Shown: positions 52,605 through 61,300 of the stretch, in pieces
Position numbering within the stretch: position 1 is the stretch's first letter
Layout: every line of letters starts with the position of its first letter
Assembly: GCA_028285685.1 (NCBI GenBank)
Contig: JANQOR010000016.1
Location: forward strand, 30,966-94,965
DNA: 64,000 nucleotides
Direction: 5' to 3'
DNA from: Cyclobacteriaceae bacterium
Lineage (GTDB): Bacteria > Bacteroidota > Bacteroidia > Cytophagales > Cyclobacteriaceae
The notes under the pieces: model-generated
Databases searched by the model: none
What the model was told of the DNA's origin: nothing
Seen by the model: only the letters and a program-made list of their open reading frames with translations
Program-made: the position numbers and the translations under genes

Positions 52605-55509
52605 ATTGATCGAAAAACCTACCATATCGAAAAATGCAGCACTAGACAAGAGCCTTGATTATCAATATCTACTTGAACAGGGATTAGCCTATCTACGTGG
52701 CAATACTGGAGATCAGTGGACGGATCACAATCCACATGATCCGGGCATAACGATTCTGGAGGCACTTGCTTACGCTTTAACTGATTTGGGTTACCGGTCC
52801 TGTCAACCAATTGAGGATATTCTTTCGAGCGATCCATCGATCCATGACGACTTCAGGAAGGATTTCTTTCGGGAGCGTGCCATCCTACCATGTCACCCTT
52901 TGACCATCAACGACCTTCGAAAAGTAGCGATAGATATTGAGGAAATAAAGAACGTGTGGATAGAAAGAGCCCATGAAGCAGATCATACTTCGGATCAGGC
53001 TGAACAGACGATTGGATTCACTGAAGATCAGAGTCAGCTCACCTACCAGACGCCGAAACCTGCACCAGCTCCTCCAGGCTTTATCAAAGGAATACTTAAT
53101 CCCCAAATAGAATTTGAAAAACAGGACTGGAATCAAAATATCCGGGATTGGCCCATTGAAGTGGATGTAGACGGCGGCACCCAGGAACTGCTCATCCAAA
53201 TCGCCTTTCCGTACTGGGATGAATTCATTCGTGAGTGGGACTATGATCATGACATCGAGGAAATAAAAATTCAGGAACATCTGGATGAGGAGGGAAATGT
53301 CACTGAGGATTTCACAAGAATTGAGAAAGAACTAAGTGACAAAGACTATAATCACTACTCGGCTTATTTGGAGATAAAATTCACGAGCAATCCCACATCA
53401 CTCAAGAATTTTTTAGTGCGAATCAAGCTTAGATCGGACTACACAGATCGGGATTCGTTGGAAACCAAACTTAGAAAAGAGCTTGTCAAGGTAGATGGTC
53501 CCATTTCCAATTTGTACGTATCCAACCTGCTTCTTATCAAAGAGCACGTCTCAGGCTTTTACCATCACATGCACAAGTTCAGAAACCTGGGTGAAGATTA
53601 TTTTAAGGTGAAGGCGATTCGTATTCAGGAAATTGCTGTCGACGCAGAAATTGAACTCTCGCCAGATGCCAACCCTGATGAAGTGATGGCGGATCTATTC
53701 TTCGATTTAGAAAATTTCTTTAGCCCATGGATCTATTTTCATTCCTTGGAAGAAATGATGAAGAGCAATGAAATTGGACCGGACCAGCTCTTTGAAGGAC
53801 CACTACTAAAGCATGGTTTTATTCGTGATGATGAATTGAATGCGGTACAGCGAAGCAATGTTATTTACGTGTCCGATCTTATCAAGATTGTGATGGATCT
53901 AAGGCCAAGAGGTGTTATCGCCGTTAAAGATCTGAGCATTTCGAATTATGTCAACAATGACCTGGTTACTAAGCCAGTGGTCAACTGCCTGGTGTTGGTC
54001 AATGAAGATAGCAACCAGCCAAAACTAAGCGTCGAAAGGTCGAGGATACGTTTCACTAAGAATGGTATTCCTGTTGGAGAGGTAGATTTTCAAGGTCTGT
54101 TGGATGAAAAAAGAATTGCTGCGGTCAGAGTAAGAGTCGAACGCAAAGATCAATTAAAGATTCCGTCGGGGCGGGATCTTCAGCTTGAAAATTACCACTC
54201 TATCCAACATCATTTCCCACAGCATTATGGGATTGGCACAAGGGGACTTTCCAAATCAGTAGACGATAAAAGAAAAGCACAAGCCAAGCAACTAAAGGCC
54301 TATCTACTCACTTATGATCAACTGTTTGCCAATTACCTCAGTCAATTATCTAGTGTCAGATCACTTTTTTCGCTGAATAGATTGACGGACAAGACATATT
54401 TCAATCAAATACCTCACCAACTGCCGGACATTAAATCATTGATAAAGCCATTCCAAGGTCTTGGGATAGACTGGGAAGAATTTATTCAGGATCAATCCAA
54501 TGAATATTATCAGACCTTGAGCGAGTTAGAAAGCCCGCAGTTGTTCCGTAAAAGAAGGAACCGATTCCTTGATCATCTATTAGCTCGCGTGGGGGAAGGG
54601 TTTAGGGAATATGCATTTCGAAACTACAGCAATGATCATTTAATAACTGAGAAAGTTACTTTCCTACAAGACTATCCATATATCAGTGCCAATCGAAGTA
54701 ATTCATTCGACATAACTGATCATAGTGGAGAAGCATTTTCAGGATTTGAGAAGAGGATTTCGGGATTATTGGGGCTACGTCGACCAGAGGATTACTTCGA
54801 AATCTACGCCGAGATGGGAAGTGATGGAAAAATCAACTATCGCTTCAGGGTTTTGGATCAGAACAATCAAATACTGCTGAAGAGCCATTCCAGCTTTAAT
54901 GGAATTTCTGAAATGAGTGCAGTGAAAAACAAAGTAATGTTAAATGCTAAAACTGCCTCCAGATTCAATATATTCCTATCTACTGAAGAAGGAAAATTCA
55001 AAACAAATCTTGTTGATGAGGGAGGTGAGGTTATAGCAAAAGAAGATCAGTCTTTCGATACTCAGGATGAGGCGCTTGCGGTGAGAGATCAGATTATTGC
55101 CCTCTTCATCGAATCATCGAAAGTTCAATTCCTGGTAATTGAGCACGTACTGTTGCGACCAAGGGTTCGGACCGCCACAAACGAAGATCGATTCCTATCT
55201 ATTCCGAATCCAGAAAATAATGACATAGTATCAGACCCATACTCCTTTCAGGTCACGATTCTATTTCCTCTTATTGGACGTTTTCAAGATGATCAATTCC
55301 AGAAATATAGCGAGGAAATCATACGAACTGAATCACCTGCACACTTGAAACTTAATCCATTTTGGGTATCTGTTGTAAAATTTGGGCGTGTTAGAAATAA
55401 GCTCTTGGAATGGCGCAGATTGATTGCTGATAATTCTAGTAGCCCGAGTGAATTGAGTGTTGCATTAAATCAACTGGTTTCTGAAATAAACCCACTTTAT
55501 GAGGAATGA
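52564..55509 (+). CDS. Baseplate wedge protein Pvc12
   Basis: A 981-residue baseplate component. The region LDYQYLLEQGLAYLRGNTGD followed by WTDHNPHDPGITILEALAYAL (residues ~30-75) is the standard wedge/J-like entry found in Pvc12/Afp12 and gp7-like proteins. The rest is largely beta with several helical stretches (QAKQLKAYLLTYDQLFANYL near residue 575) and a C-terminal VILFPLIGRFQDDQFQK-like block near the end. It pairs with Pvc11 to build the wedge. The start overlaps the 60-residue gene; a later ATG (52573) would also work. Its stop overlaps the tape-measure gene by four bases. Confidence 0.88.
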   Translation: MARMNRKWPQLNPKLIEKPTISKNAALDKSLDYQYLLEQGLAYLRGNTGDQWTDHNPHDPGITILEALAYALTDLGYRSCQPIEDILSSDPSIHDDFRKDFFRERAILPCHPLTINDLRKVAIDIEEIKNVWIERAHEADHTSDQAEQTIGFTEDQSQLTYQTPKPAPAPPGFIKGILNPQIEFEKQDWNQNIRDWPIEVDVDGGTQELLIQIAFPYWDEFIREWDYDHDIEEIKIQEHLDEEGNVTEDFTRIEKELSDKDYNHYSAYLEIKFTSNPTSLKNFLVRIKLRSDYTDRDSLETKLRKELVKVDGPISNLYVSNLLLIKEHVSGFYHHMHKFRNLGEDYFKVKAIRIQEIAVDAEIELSPDANPDEVMADLFFDLENFFSPWIYFHSLEEMMKSNEIGPDQLFEGPLLKHGFIRDDELNAVQRSNVIYVSDLIKIVMDLRPRGVIAVKDLSISNYVNNDLVTKPVVNCLVLVNEDSNQPKLSVERSRIRFTKNGIPVGEVDFQGLLDEKRIAAVRVRVERKDQLKIPSGRDLQLENYHSIQHHFPQHYGIGTRGLSKSVDDKRKAQAKQLKAYLLTYDQLFANYLSQLSSVRSLFSLNRLTDKTYFNQIPHQLPDIKSLIKPFQGLGIDWEEFIQDQSNEYYQTLSELESPQLFRKRRNRFLDHLLARVGEGFREYAFRNYSNDHLITEKVTFLQDYPYISANRSNSFDITDHSGEAFSGFEKRISGLLGLRRPEDYFEIYAEMGSDGKINYRFRVLDQNNQILLKSHSSFNGISEMSAVKNKVMLNAKTASRFNIFLSTEEGKFKTNLVDEGGEVIAKEDQSFDTQDEALAVRDQIIALFIESSKVQFLVIEHVLLRPRVRTATNEDRFLSIPNPENNDIVSDPYSFQVTILFPLIGRFQDDQFQKYSEEIIRTESPAHLKLNPFWVSVVKFGRVRNKLLEWRRLIADNSSSPSELSVALNQLVSEINPLYEE

Positions 55510-56996
55510 AGCATAAAACGTCCATAATTAAGGAACTATTCCTGGACTTCCAATATCAGGGTCACCAGACAGAATTGGAAGTAATGGACAAAATGCATGA
55601 GGCCTTCGAAACTCAAATACAACCGAAGCTGGAAACAATTTTTAAAGAAAATGACACGAATGAAACCTTCAGAGTTGACAGATGGGAACTGGATCTTGGT
55701 GTATTTGACAAATGGGATGTTGAAGAGATTGGTTTGGCCATAGAAAAACAATTACTCGAAAAGTTGTTTTCCTTAAGACATCATAAATCTGGAACAAAAG
55801 ATTCATTTTTTTCTTCGGACGATCACGGACCTGCACTTGAAATCCTTATCTTTTATCTGACAAGTGGAGTCCTTCCATGGAATTTTGTTTACCAAGATTC
55901 TGGTTCCGTTAAAAAGCTTTTTAAGGAAGTTGTGGAGAACAAAGCGTTCGTCCGTCAAATTTCCTTATCACTTAAATCGGAGGAAGCAATGATTCGCTTC
56001 CTATATCAATTCTCTAAAGAGTTGCTAAATACGTTCACGGAGTCTCTAGCTGCAGAGATTTCATCCAGTCAATTTGTTGGCACGTATCGAATCATCCATG
56101 CAATGGTTCACCGAGTTGGCATCTCATCTTTCGATGTCAAGCTGATAGAGCTCAAGAGTCTACTCCAAACCTTTCAAGGTGATTTCGGATCGAGTTCTTT
56201 AATGTACATAAAAACAGTATTGCGAGAATTGTGCAATCATCAGGAAATCGATAAAAAATTACTTACTACCGAATTCATTAAAGTATTGGATGAATCTCCT
56301 CTAAAGCAATGGAGTGACTACAGAAAAGAAATAATCCATCTACTGCAGGAACTTCAAAGTAGTACACCATCAGAACCTATCAAAAAATGGTTGTTAGGTT
56401 ATGAGAATCCGGGTGAGGACGATCAAGTAAGATCTGCCATGGATGATCTGAGAGTCCAAGGCCCCGATGATAGTATGCAATTCACCGATCTGCGTCCAGT
56501 GGACTTTTATGTTGAGAATGCGGGTCTCATACTTCTATGGCCTTTTCTGCCCGCATATTTCGCGGAGATTGAAATAGTTAAAGAAGAGGGGTTCACATCC
56601 GAAGAATCCAGGAAAAAAGCGATTCACCTGTTGCAGTTTCTTATAACAGGTCAGAGCCAAAATCCAGAATATAAATTGGTTCTGAACAAGGTCCTATGTG
56701 ATTGTCCAACATCTTATCCATTGGACCATGGTATTGACATTGGATTGGTTGAGACGCAAGCATCTAAAAAACTGATCGCGAGTGTAATCAATCAGTGGAG
56801 GGCTTTAGGAAATACTTCAAATGAAGGATTTGTTAGCGCTTTTTTATCAAGAAGCGGCAAACTGACAAGCAGGAGTGATGACTGGCTGCTTCAAGTCGAA
56901 CAAATGCCTTATGACATTTTAATGGACCATATTCCATGGCCCTATCATACAGTGAAATTGCCATGGATGCAAAAACCAATATGCGTAGAATGGTAA
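55506..56996 (+). CDS. eCIS tape measure protein (CIS_TMP / Pvc14-like)
   Basis: A 496-residue protein with the contractile-injection tape-measure signature: FLDFQYQGHQTELEVMDKMHE, the RVDRWELDLGVFDKWDVEEI block, and FYVENAGLILLWPFLPAYF followed by HLLQFLITGQSQNPEYKLVLNK. It is mainly helical, as expected of a protein that lies in the tube and sets its length. It is co-translated with Pvc12 (four-base overlap) and its stop overlaps the ATPase start. The short length may go with a short particle, but the length-to-size ratio for this family was not tested. Confidence 0.88.
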   Translation: MKHKTSIIKELFLDFQYQGHQTELEVMDKMHEAFETQIQPKLETIFKENDTNETFRVDRWELDLGVFDKWDVEEIGLAIEKQLLEKLFSLRHHKSGTKDSFFSSDDHGPALEILIFYLTSGVLPWNFVYQDSGSVKKLFKEVVENKAFVRQISLSLKSEEAMIRFLYQFSKELLNTFTESLAAEISSSQFVGTYRIIHAMVHRVGISSFDVKLIELKSLLQTFQGDFGSSSLMYIKTVLRELCNHQEIDKKLLTTEFIKVLDESPLKQWSDYRKEIIHLLQELQSSTPSEPIKKWLLGYENPGEDDQVRSAMDDLRVQGPDDSMQFTDLRPVDFYVENAGLILLWPFLPAYFAEIEIVKEEGFTSEESRKKAIHLLQFLITGQSQNPEYKLVLNKVLCDCPTSYPLDHGIDIGLVETQASKKLIASVINQWRALGNTSNEGFVSAFLSRSGKLTSRSDDWLLQVEQMPYDILMDHIPWPYHTVKLPWMQKPICVEW

Positions 56997-58339
56997 CAGA
57001 AAAAGCAAAACATAATGCATCTCACCTCGAATTAGAACTTGCTTGGTTCGAAGAATTGTTAACAAGCCGGATGGATCTTTTCTACGGAAGGGATTCAAAA
57101 TACAAGTCTCTGCATGACATTCCTGCTCCAGCATTAGATGCAAAGAAGTCGCTCTACGCCAGCTTTGTAGATCATTACCAGCTTTCTTTCGCTGAGCAGA
57201 TAGCCATTTTGCTAAGTCTCGTGCCTCATATACGTCCTCAATTGTTAGATATCTTCCTGGAGGAGGGAAGGAATATGGGGTTTTCAGAATTTGGAGGAGT
57301 AATTGGGCAGCGGTCTGGCTTATTCTTGCCAACAGGAGAGACTCTCATTTTTATCGTTGCTGGTAAAAATCTAGACGCAAGATTTCAGTTGATGGACCTC
57401 TTTGATCCTGATCATTTTTTTGCAAAACACGGCATTATTCAACTTGAACCGAGTCCGGATGGTGAACCTGCCATGAGCGGTACCATTAATTTGTCAGACG
57501 AATATCTGGACTACTTCACATCAGGTTACATTCGCAAGCCAGATTTTAATATGAACTTTCCTGCCAAGTTGATCACCTCACCGCTTGAATGGGATGATCT
57601 TGTTTTGAATCAAAGGACTTGGGACCAGATTGATGAAATTCGAAATTGGATAAAGTATGGTCACGTTCTTCTTCATGAGTGGGAGCTCGGAGATAAACTT
57701 CATCGAGGATACCGGACGTTGTTTCATGGCCCATCAGGTACAGGTAAAACCGCTACCGCGGCATTACTAGGGAAGGTGACAGATAGAGATGTCTACAGGG
57801 TGGACTTGTCCATGGTCATCTCCAAATACATTGGTGAAACCGAAAAAAACCTTTCGAATATTTTCGATAGAGCAGAACATCGACGATGGATTCTATTTTT
57901 TGATGAGTCTGATGCTCTCTTCGGGCGTAGGACCGAAATCAATAGTGCTCATGACCGTTTTGCTAACCAAGAAGTATCCTATTTGTTGCAGCGAATAGAA
58001 AACTTCAATGGTTTAGTGATACTGGCTTCCAACATGAAAGGAAATATCGATGATGCTTTCACTCGTCGATTTGAGTCCATTATTCACTTTCCTCTACCGA
58101 AAGCTGCAGAGCGACAAAAAATCTGGGAGAAGGCATTCACAAAAGCTAAGAGCCTAGACGAGAAGATTGATTTTGAATCAATTGCGGAAAAATATGAAGT
58201 GACAGGGGCTATCATCAAAAATGTCGTGCACTATTCCTCATTAAAAGCATTGAGTCGTAACAGCGATCAAATTATGCTCGCGGATATCGAAGGTGGCATT
58301 AGAAAGGAACTCCGTAAAGAAGGTAAAATGGTAGCATAA
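56990..58339 (+). CDS. AAA+ ATPase (Pvc15)
   Basis: About 449 residues from the ATG at 56990, which overlaps the previous stop by seven bases (ATGGTAA). Starts at 56936 or 56963 are also in frame but would overlap by up to 61 bases. After a helical N-terminal region (NASHLELELAWFEELLTSRM) the C-terminal half is a AAA+ module: Walker A GPSGTGKT (residues 247-254), Walker B ILFFDESDALF with D305, E306, and the sensor/arginine finger DDAFTRRFE. Pvc15/Afp15 is needed for assembly and effector loading. It is the last gene before the effector, with no gap. Confidence 0.95.
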   Translation: MVTEKAKHNASHLELELAWFEELLTSRMDLFYGRDSKYKSLHDIPAPALDAKKSLYASFVDHYQLSFAEQIAILLSLVPHIRPQLLDIFLEEGRNMGFSEFGGVIGQRSGLFLPTGETLIFIVAGKNLDARFQLMDLFDPDHFFAKHGIIQLEPSPDGEPAMSGTINLSDEYLDYFTSGYIRKPDFNMNFPAKLITSPLEWDDLVLNQRTWDQIDEIRNWIKYGHVLLHEWELGDKLHRGYRTLFHGPSGTGKTATAALLGKVTDRDVYRVDLSMVISKYIGETEKNLSNIFDRAEHRRWILFFDESDALFGRRTEINSAHDRFANQEVSYLLQRIENFNGLVILASNMKGNIDDAFTRRFESIIHFPLPKAAERQKIWEKAFTKAKSLDEKIDFESIAEKYEVTGAIIKNVVHYSSLKALSRNSDQIMLADIEGGIRKELRKEGKMVA

Positions 58340-61300
58340 ATGAGTTTCACTAAATCAGCCACCGAAAAGACACGAGCTAGTAAAACGAAGCATAACACCT
58401 CATTGCAGCAAATTGTCCAGACTAAGCTTCGCGTAAATCCTGCAGGAGATAAATTCGAGGTAGAAGCAGACAACATAGCTGATCAGGTGATGCGAACACC
58501 TGCTGGTACGAACTCACTGCAAAGGAATGACAATCCGGACGAGGAAGATATTCAGACGAAATCAGCAGTACCCAAAATTACTCCGTTGATTCAGCGACAA
58601 ATTGAATCTGAAGAACCAGAAATAGAAGCGGACGATATTATTCAGCGGCAGCATACAGAAGAACTGAATGGCGGTGGAATGATAGAAATCAATTTTTTGC
58701 AAAAGGCCGCTGATGGATTTACGGTAGAATTCCGACAAGCAATATTTAACCTTTTGTTGCGAATGTATCGCGGACTTGCTTGGTTGATGAATCCCTACTC
58801 CGCTGCAAAAAGTGATGAAATGGCAATAAATGATGAAATAGTGGACATTGCCAACGTTGAGTTTAGCAGTTACTTAAGTACAGGGAAAGCAAACACCAAC
58901 CTCAGGAATTACATTTTAGATATTGCTCCACTTAGGGAGTTGAAGAATTTATTGCTTAGGAAAACGCAAGGGGAGGGAGAAGAAGGAATCATCTTGCAAG
59001 AAGATTTAGGCGCATTGAAAACCCTTTTAATACAATATACCTATCAGCGTCTCTATTTAATGGCTAAAAAAGCTGGTTTGGAAGCGTATGGGGAAATGGT
59101 ACAAACTGGAGATGCCCGAAGGAAGACCACGCCCATTAAAAACATGGGAGAGGAGTTAAACGATGAAAATGACACCGATCCTGGAGATCAGCCTGAACCG
59201 TCACCTGATTCGGACATTCAACGAAAATGCGAAACCTGTGAACAGGAGGAAAAAGTGCAACGAAAAGAGGAGTTTTTGCTACCGACAAACCTTTTAGGTT
59301 GCGAGCCTTGCGATCAAATGGATCAAATTCAGGCTAAGTCAGATTTGGGAGTTCACGAACCAACTAACAGGTCGCAGACCATGTTAAATGCTGTATTGAA
59401 AAATGGAGGAGGTCAACCCATGGACCCTGTAACACGCCAATTTATGGAATCTCGTTTGGGTGGGGATTTTGGAAACGTTCGTATTCATACGGACTACCGA
59501 GCTGCACAATCCGCGAAAGCCATACACGCTAAAGCTTATACGCACGGTAACCAAATTGTCTTTGCACAAGGGCACTACCAGCCATATAACACAAGAGGTA
59601 AGTGGCTCCTCGCTCATGAACTGGTCCATGTATTGCAGCAGGGGGGCGAGATACAGAAAGGTTTGATTCAAAACAAAGAGGATGGTACATCAACAGTTAA
59701 AAGTGGTACGGTCTGTGGGGTTCACAGTGTATCTGCAAATGAGCCAAAGCCAGAAAGCAACAACGGCGAAACGACGGATATTCCTGAAAATATGCAGGAA
59801 CGCGACTCCTCAACTGCTAAAGAGACTTATCCTGCTACAAATACCCCTGAGGCAACCGAGAAGACCGACGAACCAAAAACTCCAGTCTCGGAAAGAACAA
59901 AAACCTCACATCCTAAGAGTGCGAAGGAAGATCCAGAATTCCAGGAGCTGATCAGTGAAACAAACCAGGCAAAATTCAGTCAGCAGAGGCACAAACTCGG
60001 TGCTGAAAAAGCGATGGAGGGACAACTAGCGGCCACACCAAACGAATCACTTAAGGAAACAACCACTGCTAAGGCAGGGCAATTGGAAACAGAATCTGCT
60101 GCGGAAAAAACCTTTAATAAGGAAGCTTTTATAGCTGAAGTACTAGCCATGGTAGCAAAGGAGGTGCCAGCTGATGAAGGTAGATATAAGAGTTTCAAAA
60201 AGGAGGAACCTTCAAAACATGCTCAAAAAGCGCTTCAAAAAATTTCATCCAACAAGGAAGCACATGAGCCAAGATCCTTGCTGAAGAATGGGTCACCTTC
60301 CCAAACTGAGGTTTCGAAAAATTTGGTGCATGACAAAGAAGTGGTACCCCTGAAGCCCGAAATTCCTGGCAGAAGGCCCTCTGTTGGGAATACGCAAAGA
60401 GCCATTCCAAAGCCTATGCCTGGTGAGGAATTAGCGATGGACGAAGAGCATAATGCGGAATCCTTGGATCGAGCCATGAAAGACGAGAAGTTGAGAGGAA
60501 TTGGGACTGAATTGACAGAACAGCAACTCAAAGACTCGAATGAAGGAGAGTTCCAGGCGACTCTGAGTACTAAGTGGGAGTCCCAAAAGGAGTTGTGCAA
60601 AACACCCGACAAGCTGAGAAAACATGAATCTGAGACTCATCAGAAAGCCACTGAGGATGCACAGACCCAATTAAAAGGAGCGTTGAAAGACATGCATAGC
60701 AAAAGATCTGCTGTTTTTGATGTAGTACACAAAAACAAGAGTAGCCTGAAGTCTGAGGATGAGAAGCTTCTGAATAAGTATTACAAGGAGATTGATCTCA
60801 TCTTCAAGAACACAACTAAAGGTGTGACGCAAACACTCCAGGCATTGGACAATTGCGTGTCCTGCATCTTAGAACAGGCCATGCATGAGGCCCACAGAAG
60901 GTTTAAAAACAATGTGACCGATCGATTAGAAGATTACTATGGTGTTGGTGTGTTCAACCTAAGTGATGAAGATGAAGACTGGGAGGAAAGGTCCCATAAT
61001 CAGCGCGTTAAGAACAGCATCTATTGGCTTGGCCAAATGAAAAAACAAACGCAGGACCCCAGACGTAGAGCGGAAATTGACAAACAGATTGAAACACTAG
61101 CAAGTACTAGAAAAGAAACCATTGTAGATAAAATATTCAAGGAGGAAAGAAACAAGTTCACCGCGATTATTAGTCAGGCAGTGAACAAGATAGCAGACAA
61201 AATAGATGAAGGACTGCGCAAGGCTCGAAAAATCATTAAAAATGGAAAAGACTGCGTTAAGGCTGCATCCTGTCGCTTACCAGGTCATTTGCAAGAAAAA

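Noticed and set aside
56936-56989. Earlier starts for the AAA+ ATPase
   Set aside because: They would overlap the tape-measure gene by up to 61 bases, while the conserved helical region begins near residue 27 of that frame; the ATG at 56990 fits the coupled pattern of the operon.
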